In this document: piece after piece, positions 35,522 through 45,184 of the stretch
Layout of the letters: each line of letters starts with the position of its first letter
How positions within the stretch are numbered: position 1 is the stretch's first letter
NCBI GenBank assembly: GCA_017643215.1
Contig: JAEPNV010000004.1
Span: forward strand, 1-64,000
Direction of reading: 5' to 3'
Source: Roseibium sp.
GTDB taxonomy: Bacteria > Pseudomonadota > Alphaproteobacteria > Rhizobiales > Stappiaceae
DNA: 64,000 nucleotides
Made by a program: the position numbers and the translations under genes
Notes under the pieces: generated by a model
What the model was told of the DNA's origin: nothing
The model's database searches: none
The model's input: only the letters and a program-made list of their open reading frames with translations

Positions 35522-36703
35522 TCAGACAACATTCCGTTCGATGAGTGGACGGTTTAACGTCAGCCGTTCGATGCCAAGGGGAGCAAGATCAAGCGTTTCA
35601 AAGTGGCCGGTCGTGATCAGTTCCGCCATGCCGCGGCCAATCGCGGGCGCTTGCTGCAGGCCGTGGCCGGAAAAGCCGAGCGCAAGGTAAAAGCCGTCAA
35701 GGCCGGGAACGCCGCCGACAAACGCGTTGTGGTCGAACAGGTTCATGTCATAGGAGCCTGCCCAAGCCGGTCCGGTTTTGATGGTCTCGAACGCCGGGAC
35801 GCGATGAGCGAGCGTCGGCCAGATATGGGTTTCGAACAGCTCATAGTCGACCTCGAAATCCTCACAATCGGGATCCTGATCGGCGGGGGGCGCGGAGCCG
35901 CAGATGTAACCGGTGCCTTCTGGCCGCACATAGGTGCCGTTCGGATCGATCAGCAGCGGAAAGCTGGGCAGACGCTCCCGGCAGTCGAAGGTGAAGACAC
36001 AGCGCTTTTTTGTGCGGATCGGCACGTCGAGCCCGGCTTGGCGGCAGATCTCAGCGCCGCCGGACGCGCCGGCCGTGTTGACCAGAACTGGAGCCGAGAT
36101 CCTCTCTCCATTCGAGAGGCCAACCGTCCAGTCGCCCCCGTGTCTTTCGATCCGGTCCGCGCGGGCGGCGATGTACTCAACACCGGTGGAGCGGGCCTTC
36201 TTGCGGAACGCCTGCATGAGCCCATAGCCGTCAAACCAGCCTTCTCCGCTGAGGCCGTGGCATCCTGAGGTGATGTCTTCGGTGGTCAGCCAGGGGAATT
36301 TTTGCGCCAGACCGGCGCGGTCATAAAGCGCGGTATCAGCGCCATGCGCGATCTGGAGCGCGTGGTTGTCCCGCAGGATCTGTTCCTTGTCGGCCGTCGC
36401 CAGGAACAGGTAACCGCCCTCATGAAGACCGATTTCCGGCTGTTCGCCATCGACGGTCAGCCATTTTCCGATGTCCCGCAGATACGCGATCCCGAACAGC
36501 GAAATCTCGATGTTGATCGCGGTGGAAAACTGTTGGCGGATCGACGCGGCGGACCGCGCGGACGCACAGGTCTGATAGGAGGGATCGGCTTCAACAACGA
36601 CGATCCGCCCGGAAAAATCAGCCCGTTGCGCAAGCTGGCACGCAACGGAGGAGCCCATGACGGCCCCTCCGACGATGACAACATCTGCAGACTTATGCGC
36701 CAT
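35522..36703 (-). CDS. FAD-dependent amino-acid/amine oxidoreductase (DAO family)
   Basis: The 393-residue flavoprotein starts with a dinucleotide fold (DVVIVGGAVMGSSVACQLA) and ends with the DAO-family pattern FYLALGFSGHGLQQAPAIGRGMAELI. Relatives include sarcosine, dimethylglycine and D-amino-acid oxidases/dehydrogenases; the substrate cannot be read from sequence. It lies 48 bases downstream of the glutaryl-CoA dehydrogenase gene on the same strand, so the two may be cotranscribed and take part in amino-acid (for example lysine) breakdown. Confidence 0.9.
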   Translation of the reverse strand: MAHKSADVVIVGGAVMGSSVACQLAQRADFSGRIVVVEADPSYQTCASARSAASIRQQFSTAINIEISLFGIAYLRDIGKWLTVDGEQPEIGLHEGGYLFLATADKEQILRDNHALQIAHGADTALYDRAGLAQKFPWLTTEDITSGCHGLSGEGWFDGYGLMQAFRKKARSTGVEYIAARADRIERHGGDWTVGLSNGERISAPVLVNTAGASGGAEICRQAGLDVPIRTKKRCVFTFDCRERLPSFPLLIDPNGTYVRPEGTGYICGSAPPADQDPDCEDFEVDYELFETHIWPTLAHRVPAFETIKTGPAWAGSYDMNLFDHNAFVGGVPGLDGFYLALGFSGHGLQQAPAIGRGMAELITTGHFETLDLAPLGIERLTLNRPLIERNVV

Positions 36704-36751
36704 ATCAGCCGGCCCGACCCGTGAAGTTGCGGTCGTACGATAGGGGTCGGC

Positions 36752-37969
36752 CTAGAAGAACGCCTGCAAGCCGGTTTGAGCCCGGCCAAGGATCAGCGCG
36801 TGAACGTCATGTGTGCCTTCATAGGTGTTCACCGTTTCCAGGTTCTGGGAATGGCGCATGACATGATATTCTTCCTGTATTCCGTTGCCGCCGTGCATGT
36901 CACGGGCTTGGCGGGCGATATCGAGGGCCTTGCCGCAGTTGTTCCGCTTGATGAGCGACACCATTTCGGGCGTGGCCTTGCCCGCGTCAAACAGCCGTCC
37001 AACGCGCAAGGCGCCTTGAAGGCCGAGGGTGATTTCCGTCTGCATGTCGGCGAGCTTTTTCTGGAAGAGCTGCGTTTGTGCCAGCGGCCGTCCGAATTGT
37101 TCGCGTTCAAGCCCGTATTGCCGCGCACGCGTCCAGCAATCTTCCGCAGCTCCCATGGATCCCCAGGAAATGCCATAACGGGCCCGGTTCAGGCAGCCGA
37201 ACGGTCCTTTCAGTCCGGACACGTTGGGAAGCAGCGCGTCTTCACCCACTTCCACGTTGTCCATGACGATTTCGCCGGTGATCGAGGCGCGCAGCGATAA
37301 TTTGCCGCCGATCTTGGGCGCGGACAGGCCCTTCATGCCTTTGTCGAGAACGAACCCGCGAATGGCGCCGTCATGGGCCTCCGATTTGGCCCAAACGACG
37401 AACACATCGGCAATCGGCGAGTTCGAGATCCACATCTTGGAGCCGGTCAGCCGGTAGCCCCCGTCGGTCTTGACGGCGCGGGTGCGCATGCCGGCCGGAT
37501 CAGAACCAGCATCAGGTTCGGTCAGACCAAAACAGCCGACAAACTCACCGCTCGCCAGTTTCGGGAGATAATTCGCGCGCTGGTCTTCCGAGCCATAGGC
37601 GTAAATCGGATACATGACCAGCGACGACTGAACGCTCATCATCGACCGGTATCCGGAATCGACCCGTTCGACTTCCCGTGCCACCAATCCATAGGACACA
37701 TAGGACGCGCCCGCGCAGCCATAATCTTCCGGCAAGGTCACGCCGAGCAGACCCAGTTCGCCCATTTCGTTGAAGATCGCCCGGTCGGTCGTTTCTTCGC
37801 GGTAAGCGTCGATCACGCGCGGCAGCAGCTTGTCCCGGGCGTAGGCCCGCGCCGTTTCCATGATCAGGATTTCGTCTTCATTAAGCTGCGCCCGCAGCGC
37901 GAAGGGATCTTGCCAATCGAAGACACCGCCTCCGGTCGTAGAGGATTTCACATTTGCAGGTGCGTTCAT
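36752..37969 (-). CDS. gcdH: Glutaryl-CoA dehydrogenase
   Basis: The 405-residue acyl-CoA dehydrogenase turns glutaryl-CoA into crotonyl-CoA and CO2 in lysine/tryptophan breakdown. The catalytic glutamate lies in [20 protein letters not shown], characteristic of GcdH, with [12 protein letters not shown] and [17 protein letters not shown] also typical. ATG at 37969 ([10 protein letters not shown]) gives the usual N-terminus. A LysR gene is divergent, and a 21-base dyad between them (38102-38122) is the likely regulatory site, a common GcdH-GcdR layout. Confidence 0.95.
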   Translation of the reverse strand: MNAPANVKSSTTGGGVFDWQDPFALRAQLNEDEILIMETARAYARDKLLPRVIDAYREETTDRAIFNEMGELGLLGVTLPEDYGCAGASYVSYGLVAREVERVDSGYRSMMSVQSSLVMYPIYAYGSEDQRANYLPKLASGEFVGCFGLTEPDAGSDPAGMRTRAVKTDGGYRLTGSKMWISNSPIADVFVVWAKSEAHDGAIRGFVLDKGMKGLSAPKIGGKLSLRASITGEIVMDNVEVGEDALLPNVSGLKGPFGCLNRARYGISWGSMGAAEDCWTRARQYGLEREQFGRPLAQTQLFQKKLADMQTEITLGLQGALRVGRLFDAGKATPEMVSLIKRNNCGKALDIARQARDMHGGNGIQEEYHVMRHSQNLETVNTYEGTHDVHALILGRAQTGLQAFF

Positions 37970-38101
37970 CTTTCGTGTCTCCCGTGCCTTGCATATCGCG
38001 GCCAACGCCCGTTGCTGCAAGCTGATATCTGGTCAATTCGTACGGATTGCGCGGATAATGGTTGGTCGACGCGCCGGATAAAAGCTATTTCTGCTCTTCT
38101 A

Positions 38102-38122
38102 TTCATGCCAATTTGGAATGAA
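38102..38122. promoter_or_regulatory. LysR-type dyad between gcdH and the LysR gene
   Basis: TTCATGCCAA (38102-38111), T, TTGGAATGAA (38113-38122) is an inverted repeat with 9 of 10 pairs matching. It lies 28 bases before the LysR start codon in the divergent interval, as expected for an autoregulatory LysR operator. Confidence 0.6.
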
Positions 38123-38150
38123 CTATGCCGACTGCCAATGAGTGTCCGTC

Positions 38151-39074
38151 ATGAAACGAGCCTTTGTTCCGCCAGCCGACACGCTGATTGCATTTGAATG
38201 CGCGGCCCGGCACGCCAGCTTCACCCGGGCCGCCGAGGAGCTTCATCTCACCCAGGGCGCGGTCTCCAAGCAGGTGCGGCATCTGGAGGACCGGCTTGGC
38301 GTTGAGCTGTTCCGCCGTGTCCGCCAACGCATCGTCTTGACGGATGCTGGCCGTCTCTATCTGCATGACATCCGCGGCGCGCTGGAAGCGCTGACCGCCG
38401 CGACCCGGCAAGTGATGTCCTATGCCGGCCGCGAAGACGTCTTAAATCTTGCTGTCCTTCCCACGTTTGGCACACGGTGGCTGGCGCCACGGCTGGCGCG
38501 GTTCTTGCGCATCTATCCGAGCGCCGGCCTCAATTTGAGCGTCCGGTTGCAACCGTTTGATTTCGAACATGAACCGTTCGACGGGGCCATTCACCATGGC
38601 GACCCGGTCTGGGCCGGTGCGATCGCCGATTTTCTGTTTCCTGAAGAAGTCATCCCGGTCGGTTCGCCCGTCTTTCGCGACCGCCACAACATCCGTGTTC
38701 CGGAAGACCTGGCCAATGTGCCGCGGCTGCAACTCGCAACGCGCCCGCTTGCCTGGCGCCAATGGTTTGACCTTGCCGGCGTTGCGGCGGAAACGGCGTT
38801 TCAAGGCGCGCGTTTTGAACAGTTTGTCATGGTATCCGAAGCAGCGATCCACCATGTCGGCGCCGCCTTGATGCCACGCTTTTTTATTCAGGACGAACTG
38901 GCGGCCGGGCGTCTGGTTCAGCTTTGCGACCTGGCCCTTGCGCAGCGGTCGGCCTACCATTTTGTCTATCCGGAAAACCGGACGTCAAAGCCGGTCGTCA
39001 CGGCGTTTCGCGATTGGCTGTTGGACGAAGCTCGAATGGCCCGTGCGGACCAGGAAACGCTGCTTCCAGGGTGA
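38151..39074 (+). CDS. LysR-family transcriptional regulator (GcvA-like), probable gcdH regulator
   Basis: The 307-residue regulator has an N-terminal winged helix-turn-helix (about 5-65; FTRAAEELHLTQGAVSKQVRHLE) and a GcvA-like effector domain (TFGTRWLAPRLARF). It is divergent from gcdH and probably controls it in response to glutarate or glutaryl-CoA. I use ATG at 38151; a GTG three codons earlier is possible. The effector is inferred. Confidence 0.9.
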   Translation: MKRAFVPPADTLIAFECAARHASFTRAAEELHLTQGAVSKQVRHLEDRLGVELFRRVRQRIVLTDAGRLYLHDIRGALEALTAATRQVMSYAGREDVLNLAVLPTFGTRWLAPRLARFLRIYPSAGLNLSVRLQPFDFEHEPFDGAIHHGDPVWAGAIADFLFPEEVIPVGSPVFRDRHNIRVPEDLANVPRLQLATRPLAWRQWFDLAGVAAETAFQGARFEQFVMVSEAAIHHVGAALMPRFFIQDELAAGRLVQLCDLALAQRSAYHFVYPENRTSKPVVTAFRDWLLDEARMARADQETLLPG

Positions 39075-39142
39075 TCTGCCGTGGCAGAGTATTTTGCCTG
39101 CGGATCGATCAGATCGGAAAAGTGACAAGGGACAAGAGCACC

Positions 39143-40051
39143 ATGAAAAGCCGTCATCTCCGGTTGATACTGAACGGCAAATCCGCCGGACGGGACGACG
39201 TCCGAGCGGCTGTTGGACATGTGCGTGAGCAAGGCCATTCCGTGTCCGTTCGTGTCACCTGGGAAGCTGGTGATGCAGGCCGGTTCGGGCGCGAGGCGAT
39301 GGAATTGGCGGAGCAGGAAGGCATTGATACCGTCATAGCCGGTGGCGGCGACGGCACCGTGAACGAAGTCATCTCCGGAGCGCTGTCGGGTCTAAACGGT
39401 GATCAAAGGCCGCCGGTCTCGTTCGGTGTTCTTCCTTTGGGCACGGCGAATGATTTTGCGCTCGGGCTCGGAATTGATCCGGGTAATTTGCCTGATTGCC
39501 TCCAAAGGGCGGCCGAGTCGCCTGCGAAGCCGATCGATGTCGGGCAAGTCAATGGCCGGTACTTCGTGAATATGGCCACAGGCGGATTTGGCGCGCGCAT
39601 AACCACGGAAACCGACCCGCAACTCAAAAAGCTTCTTGGCGGTGCCGCCTATCTATTTACCGGACTGCATCGGTTTTCGGAGTTGGCGGCCTGTGAGGGG
39701 CGGATATCGGGCCCGGATTTCTCCTGGGACGGGGCTTTCTTGGCGCTTGCCATTGGCAATGGCCGTCGGGCCGGAGGGGGTGTCGAACTTTGCCCGCAGG
39801 CCAAAGTCGATGACGGGCTGCTTGACCTCACGATCATTCCATATCCTACGCCCGATCGTGTTCCTGAGATGCTGGCCACACTGTTCGAACAAGGACCGAA
39901 CGCACTCCGGGAAAGTGTGTTCGAGACCAGGTCCTCCCGAATTACGCTGGAAACCGAGAACACCATTCAGATGAACCTCGACGGTGAACCGGCGCGCGCT
40001 ACGCGATTTGACGTGGCGGTCCAAGTGGCCAGGATCGATTTTATTGTCTAG
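39143..40051 (+). CDS. Diacylglycerol/lipid kinase family protein (YegS-like)
   Basis: The 302-residue protein has the catalytic GGGDGTVNEV motif (about residues 68-77), LPLGTANDFALGL, and the C-terminal LNLDGEP-like MNLDGEPARA site of YegS/DgkB lipid kinases. It phosphorylates a lipid such as diacylglycerol or phosphatidylglycerol at the membrane. ATG at 39143 follows GGGACAAGAG. It is on the same strand as the LysR gene but 68 bases away and functionally unrelated. Confidence 0.93.
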   Translation: MKSRHLRLILNGKSAGRDDVRAAVGHVREQGHSVSVRVTWEAGDAGRFGREAMELAEQEGIDTVIAGGGDGTVNEVISGALSGLNGDQRPPVSFGVLPLGTANDFALGLGIDPGNLPDCLQRAAESPAKPIDVGQVNGRYFVNMATGGFGARITTETDPQLKKLLGGAAYLFTGLHRFSELAACEGRISGPDFSWDGAFLALAIGNGRRAGGGVELCPQAKVDDGLLDLTIIPYPTPDRVPEMLATLFEQGPNALRESVFETRSSRITLETENTIQMNLDGEPARATRFDVAVQVARIDFIV

Positions 40052-40279
40052 ACTTGAACAGGTGCCGGTCATGGCGTTTGCTGCCGAGCCATGTGAAAAG
40101 CAAAAGCGTTAAACACGGGCGCATTGCTCGGTTCGTGGCCGTCTGACCCATCATGAGCGCGGTCGTTGATGGACAGAAAGATCGCTATCAGCTAAGGCTC
40201 CCTCAAATCGAAAAGAGCTTTGGGAAAGGGGCCGCGTGGCCTTTGTTCGGTTGTAGCCGGTGCCCCGCAAGAAAACCCA

Positions 40280-41020
40280 ATGGACGACTACCAGATCAAG
40301 AATTTTTTAAAGTTCGCACCGGCCATGTATGGCCTCGCCCGCAAACCGTATTTGTTCATCCACATCCCGAAAAATGGCGGGATGTCGATCCGCCACGCGC
40401 CGCAGTTGGCGGACCGCGTTTTGACCGCGTCCCGGCGGCGGTTGAAGAGCAGGGCCTATGCGGACGCGGTCCTTCAAACCATGCGCGCCACGGGAGATCA
40501 TCCTGGCTACGAGCATGCCCGCCTTCGCGATGTCGACGCCACCGTCCGCAAGGCGGCGAGGCCGTTTGCGATTGTCCGAAATCCCTGGTCGCGGGTCGTC
40601 TCGCGCTACACCTTCGCGCTTCAGGTCATGGACACCGGAAACGCGCCGGAAAACTACGCGCCACGGGATTTTGAGGCATTTCTTGATGACCGTCTGAAAT
40701 GGGACGGCAAGCCCTATTTCTGGCATCGAGCTGTGCGGGGGTGGTATCCGCAGACCGACTATGTCGTCAACGAAGCGGGTGACGTTGCCGCTGACATTTT
40801 GCGGCTGGAAAACTTCGATGCCGACGCTGAACGGTACTTTGGATTGCCTGGATCACTGGAGCGGCGCAACATCACGCTTAAAAAGCGACTGGATTACAAG
40901 GACTATTTCGACAAACGCACGATCCAGATCGTCGCCGATTGGTATGCGCCCGATATTGAGACGTTTGGATTTGATTTCGATACGATGGCGAAAAAGGGGA
41001 CGGTCTACGATGACGGGTAA
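40280..41020 (+). CDS. Sulfotransferase family 2 protein
   Basis: The 246-residue protein has the PAPS-binding start YLFIHIPKNGGMSI (equivalent to the 5'-phosphosulfate loop) and the 3'-phosphate motif AIVRNPWSRVVSRYTFAL. Such enzymes transfer sulfate to sugars of surface polysaccharides or lipids. ATG at 40280 gives MDDYQIKNFL. The preceding 228-base gap contains nothing I can name. It is followed by a methyltransferase and convergent glycosyltransferases, suggesting sulfated, methylated surface glycans. Confidence 0.85.
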   Translation: MDDYQIKNFLKFAPAMYGLARKPYLFIHIPKNGGMSIRHAPQLADRVLTASRRRLKSRAYADAVLQTMRATGDHPGYEHARLRDVDATVRKAARPFAIVRNPWSRVVSRYTFALQVMDTGNAPENYAPRDFEAFLDDRLKWDGKPYFWHRAVRGWYPQTDYVVNEAGDVAADILRLENFDADAERYFGLPGSLERRNITLKKRLDYKDYFDKRTIQIVADWYAPDIETFGFDFDTMAKKGTVYDDG

Positions 41021-41062
41021 GGCGTGTTCCGGCCTCAAAGACGTTGAAAGTGGAGCATCGGG

Positions 41063-41956
41063 ATGGTGGCCTACAACAGCTCGCTGAGCAATATCTCGGG
41101 CGATGTGCCGCAGCCGTCGCTGAAGCGCACGATCTATCGTATGAACGCGGGTCTGGAGCGGCTCTATGCCCGCGCCGGGCATTTGTCGGACCGGTTCACG
41201 GTGCTTGATTTTGATCCCGTAATTGATCAATCCAAAATCATCGAGACATTCGGCTCCAAGGCCCAGGACGCCAGCCCGACCAGGGTCCTGTGTTACTCAT
41301 ACCTTCTTGAATTCGCGAAAGAAAAACTTGAACCGGAGTGCGAGATTGTCGATCTGGGATGCGGATTTGGCCACTACTCCCAGCATCTGAAAAAACTGCT
41401 GAACTGTTCCGCGTATCTTGGTTTCGACATCGAACGCCGTGACGCTTGGAAGGGTTATGAAAACGAGCGCGCGGTGTTCCGGACCGCGGAGCTCGGCAAA
41501 GAGAAAATCGATATCGGACATGCGCGGAACATATTTTCACAAAGCGTTCTGGAGCACGTACACCACGACTGCCGGATCTTTGACCTGTTTGGGTGCGATG
41601 CACCCGTGACGCTCAAGCACCTGCATCTTGTGCCAGCACCGATGAGCTACTTCGAGACGCGCTATCATGGGTTTCGGCGCTATGGGATCCGGGAGTTGAC
41701 GCGCCTCCTATCGCATCCGGGCTTTCAAAACATCACGATCACGCCCTTGGGAAATGCGGTCTCGCGGGAGTTTCACGCCCTTCAGCATGGGAAGAGATCG
41801 GCGGTGGCGCGGATGAAAAAGACAGGTGCAAACGGCGCATATGATCTGAATGCATCAGCGCTGGAAAACATGGATGCCCGAGGGGCGGAATTCAAATGCG
41901 AGGATCTGAGAGACGCGTCCTTTTTTGCGATCTCGTTTGATCAGGTGGTGACCTGA
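41063..41956 (+). CDS. Class I SAM-dependent methyltransferase
   Basis: The 297-residue protein has the SAM-binding motif I IVDLGCGFGHYS near residue 97 and a Rossmann-type continuation (YLGFDIERRDAW). Substrate unknown; a sugar of a surface polymer is plausible from the neighbours. It starts 42 bases after the sulfotransferase gene and ends one base from the convergent FkbM gene. Confidence 0.82.
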   Translation: MVAYNSSLSNISGDVPQPSLKRTIYRMNAGLERLYARAGHLSDRFTVLDFDPVIDQSKIIETFGSKAQDASPTRVLCYSYLLEFAKEKLEPECEIVDLGCGFGHYSQHLKKLLNCSAYLGFDIERRDAWKGYENERAVFRTAELGKEKIDIGHARNIFSQSVLEHVHHDCRIFDLFGCDAPVTLKHLHLVPAPMSYFETRYHGFRRYGIRELTRLLSHPGFQNITITPLGNAVSREFHALQHGKRSAVARMKKTGANGAYDLNASALENMDARGAEFKCEDLRDASFFAISFDQVVT

Positions 41957-41957
41957 C

Positions 41958-42782
41958 TCAGCGCGACAAAGCAGTGTTCTCAAACAGAGCCGTCAGCCGG
42001 TCCTTGCGCAAGGACTTAAGCTCAAAGTCTCTTTTGATCAGATAATTGGCGACCTGCGGCAGCGTTGAGGTTTGTGCCACGCCGCGCTCAAATCCGCAGT
42101 CGACCGCAATGAACCGCGTCCGGGCAATCATGCGCTCCGCCCCTTGCAGGATCTCCGGTTCCGCACCTTCAGCCTCGAGTTTCAAGACCTTGATGGTATC
42201 GATGCCGTGATCGGCGCAAAACCGGTCGAGCGCCGTCGTCGTGACCGTCGTGACGCTGTCGTAATCCGATATTTCGATCAGCGATGAATCGGCGGTATCC
42301 GACTTGTTGTAAAAGGTGAGGGTTCCGTCTTCATTCCAAAGGCCGAGGTTCAAACACTCCGAGGCGGGATTGTTGGTTTGACAGGCCCTGAATTCTTCCA
42401 GGCCAGGTTCAAAGGCGATGTAGCGGGCCGTGATCCCTTCGAGCATCAAGCCCACGCCGATCTCGCCGATGTTTGCCCCGCAATCGATCACAACGTCACC
42501 GGCCTCGATCATGGACGGGTCGATCATATAATCGCGCAACAGGCTTTTGGCGCGGTGCCGGATCCCGCGTTTGTAAAGCGGCAGCCGGTCGCGGTGCAGC
42601 ACCGCAATCTCGTATCCTTCGGTATCGGTCACGCGATAAAAACCATCGTCGAACGACACGGTTATTTTCCAGCTCTTGTTCTTGGCCGTGTAAAGGTTGA
42701 AGGCGCGGCAAAAGGCGCTGTCGTCGCGCGTCCCCCAAATTCGATTTTTCACGAATTTCTTGGGCGAAATGAATATCGGCAT
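41958..42782 (-). CDS. FkbM family methyltransferase
   Basis: The 274-residue SAM methyltransferase carries DVVIDCGANIGEIGVGL and the FkbM-type ending TIKVLKLEAEGAEPEILQGA. FkbM enzymes O-methylate sugars or polyketides. ATG at 42782 (MPIFISPKKF) is 28 bases after the GT4 gene stop in the same direction, so it is the last gene of the GT2-GT4-FkbM operon. Confidence 0.88.
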   Translation of the reverse strand: MPIFISPKKFVKNRIWGTRDDSAFCRAFNLYTAKNKSWKITVSFDDGFYRVTDTEGYEIAVLHRDRLPLYKRGIRHRAKSLLRDYMIDPSMIEAGDVVIDCGANIGEIGVGLMLEGITARYIAFEPGLEEFRACQTNNPASECLNLGLWNEDGTLTFYNKSDTADSSLIEISDYDSVTTVTTTALDRFCADHGIDTIKVLKLEAEGAEPEILQGAERMIARTRFIAVDCGFERGVAQTSTLPQVANYLIKRDFELKSLRKDRLTALFENTALSR

Positions 42783-42810
42783 TTTGTCCTGCTTGATCTG
42801 GGCCGCGCGA

Positions 42811-43875
42811 TCAGGCGTGCGCGCCGAAAAGAAGGTCCATGTAGGCTTGGCTGACCGCGTCCTCGGAAAACCGGTCGCACATTTGTGCGTGCCCGGCGGC
42901 GACAAGCGTTTCCCGGAGCGCCGGGCCGTCCACGATCCGTTTGATGGAGGCCGCCAATTCATCGGGATGGCCGCATGGCGATAGCAGCCCAGTCTTGCCC
43001 TCTTCGATCAGCCAGCTTGGACCTTGCGACGCCGTCGCAACGACGGGCAGGCCCGCGTTCCACCCCTCCAGGACCACATTGCCCAAAGGTTCGTCATCCG
43101 ACGGGCAGGCGAGGATGTTGGCGGCCTCTAAGAACGGCGCCGGGTCGCGTTGCCACCCCAGGAAGTGAACCCGATCGGATACTGAAAGCGTGGCGGCAAG
43201 GGCTTCAAGGTCCGGTTTCAGCGGCCCGTCGCCGATCAACCAGACGTGGACGCCGGGCAGCGTGCCGATCGCCCGGATCACCAAATCGAACCGTTTGCGG
43301 TCAACGAACCGTCCGAGCGCGATCACAACGGTGGCGTCCTCCGGCGTGTTATGATCGGTTCGCCTCGCCGGGGCAATGTCAGCCGACATGGGCGCGACGA
43401 AATTGCTGATCATGTGCGCCCGGTCCTGCGGCCAGCCCATTTCGCCCGCCTGCCGGATGATTTCGGGTGTGTTGCCGATCAGCCGTTCGACATTGCCGTA
43501 GGTTCTGAACGTGTCCGGGAAATCACCCAGCCGCAAAAACGTCTTCATCTCGGCGCCGGGCTTTGGCATCCATTTGCTGGCCGGGCTCATCCAGCCGAGC
43601 GTTGTTGTGGCGCCAAACGCCCGGATCTGGCGGGCAATGTGCCACCGGATCAGGTGACGCTTGATGTGGGAGCGGCTGAACCGGACCTCGCGCACATCGC
43701 AGTGGCGGGCGAGATCCTCGCGCCAGGGCCGGCCCGGCCGGACGAACGCGACCTGTTTGACACCGTGGCCGGCAAGCGCGCCGGACAAGCGCACGAAGAA
43801 CCGTTCCGCGCCGCCGTCCTCGCCGAGATGAATATGGGCCAGTGTCCTTCTCGCCGGTGCGGTCTCAATGGCCAT
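42811..43875 (-). CDS. Glycosyltransferase family 4 protein
   Basis: The 354-residue GT-B enzyme has the donor-binding C-terminal half typical of GT4: VVIALGRFVDRKRFDLVIRA, VWLIGDGPLKPDLEALA and EPLGNVVLEGWNAGLPVVA. It transfers a sugar during cell-surface glycan assembly on the cytoplasmic side. It overlaps the upstream GT2 gene by 11 bases, so the two are translationally coupled. Confidence 0.92.
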   Translation of the reverse strand: MAIETAPARRTLAHIHLGEDGGAERFFVRLSGALAGHGVKQVAFVRPGRPWREDLARHCDVREVRFSRSHIKRHLIRWHIARQIRAFGATTTLGWMSPASKWMPKPGAEMKTFLRLGDFPDTFRTYGNVERLIGNTPEIIRQAGEMGWPQDRAHMISNFVAPMSADIAPARRTDHNTPEDATVVIALGRFVDRKRFDLVIRAIGTLPGVHVWLIGDGPLKPDLEALAATLSVSDRVHFLGWQRDPAPFLEAANILACPSDDEPLGNVVLEGWNAGLPVVATASQGPSWLIEEGKTGLLSPCGHPDELAASIKRIVDGPALRETLVAAGHAQMCDRFSEDAVSQAYMDLLFGAHA

Positions 43876-44812
43876 CGATCACGTCGTAATAATTATGGGT
43901 CCGGCCCATAAGGCCGCGCAGGTTTCCCGCGCCCTTCATGATCCGGATAAGCCCATAGTAAAACAGCTTCTCGCCGCGTTTTTTGGCAAACGGCCTGGTC
44001 AGGGAACCGATGATGGTGGCCAGGCCGCCGATCACGATCCGGCGGGTGCTTTTGGGGATGAACTTGCGCGCGGCTTTTGTACGGCCTTCACGAAGCACCA
44101 TGTTGAATGTTCCGGAAGTGGCGGCCATGTGCATGCGGCTGAGGAGCCGCGACGTGGTGACGCGCGAGGCGGGGATGTCTTCTTCCACCAGCGCATCGTC
44201 CACCCAGATCATTTTTCCGCCGGCCGCATGCACCCGGCGGAAAAAGTCGATGTCTTCGCTGCCGAAAGTCAGCCGTTCGTCAAATCGGAGCCTTAGCCCA
44301 TCTGGATGCACCAATCGGGCACTCATGAGAATGTTGTTGGTTGGCGCTTCCGTAATGAGCGTCCCGGTCGGGCGCGGTTTGAGCAGTTGGGACTTCCACC
44401 AATGGGGCGCGGGCACCTCGTAGATCCGCCGGACCGGGCCGTTGCCAACGTCCGCATTGTGCGACCGGCAAGCGGCAAGGAGGGTTTCGATCCAGTCCGG
44501 TTCCGCCCGTTCATCGTCATCGATCAGCGCGATCCAGTCCGCGTCGTGGGAAAGGGCAGCTTCCAGTGCCGTATTGCGCGCGAACGGGATGCCGCGCCGG
44601 GGCTGATGATAAAAGGCCACCGGGATTGTGAACCGGGCGCGGGCTTCATCCGCCCTTTCGCCTTTGAAATACGCCTCGGCATCGTTTTCAACGACAACCA
44701 CGGAAAGCCGGGCCCCTTCCGGGATCCGCATCCGGTCAAGGCTGCTCAGGCAGGTCATCAGCATTTTCGGCCGTTGGGCCGTGCATACTGCGATGACGAT
44801 ATGCTCTGGCAT
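43865..44812 (-). CDS. Glycosyltransferase family 2 protein
   Basis: The 315-residue GT-A enzyme shows IVIAVCTAQRPKMLMTCLSSL at the nucleotide-binding start and IALIDDDERAEPDWIE, a DDD metal/nucleotide motif. The C-terminus is basic with a possible membrane-associated helix. It heads the minus-strand glycan operon. Acceptor and donor sugars are unknown. Confidence 0.92.
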   Translation of the reverse strand: MPEHIVIAVCTAQRPKMLMTCLSSLDRMRIPEGARLSVVVVENDAEAYFKGERADEARARFTIPVAFYHQPRRGIPFARNTALEAALSHDADWIALIDDDERAEPDWIETLLAACRSHNADVGNGPVRRIYEVPAPHWWKSQLLKPRPTGTLITEAPTNNILMSARLVHPDGLRLRFDERLTFGSEDIDFFRRVHAAGGKMIWVDDALVEEDIPASRVTTSRLLSRMHMAATSGTFNMVLREGRTKAARKFIPKSTRRIVIGGLATIIGSLTRPFAKKRGEKLFYYGLIRIMKGAGNLRGLMGRTHNYYDVIDGH

Positions 44813-44932
44813 TCAAAAAGGTCCCCGGGCGGAAAACAAGCGGCAACGGACCGCGGGGCGACGTTTGGATCAATCCTTTCGCCCTGTCAAAGGGTTTTGA
44901 CCAGCGGGATGCGGCTGGCCGGTCCCGCTGGA

Positions 44933-45184
44933 TCAATAGGGTCGAACCGGCGGCGGCGTGGCCGGGGCGCTGATGCCGACACCGCCGCTTCGGACGGTGG
45001 TCGATGTTTGAACCTGGCCGTTTTCGACCGTGCCGGTCGACGTGACAACGGCGCCGCCAACGCCCGCAGACACGCAGGCGGACAAACCGAGCATACCAAG
45101 CGCCATAACAGCAAGCGCCACCCGGGGCGTCATTCCGCGCGGGGCGGCATTTGGATTTGGGTTACCGGTTTGTCTCAAAGCCAT
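44933..45184 (-). CDS. Small lipoprotein
   Basis: The 83-residue protein has a lipobox LSAC (Cys37) after a hydrophobic segment (ALAVMALGMLG). The mature part of ~45 residues is rich in Gly, Val, Thr and Pro and is probably unstructured. It overlaps the ICMT-like gene by ten bases and follows it in the same direction. Function unknown; the 120 bases between it and the GT2 gene hold nothing clear. Confidence 0.7.
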   Translation of the reverse strand: MALRQTGNPNPNAAPRGMTPRVALAVMALGMLGLSACVSAGVGGAVVTSTGTVENGQVQTSTTVRSGGVGISAPATPPPVRPY

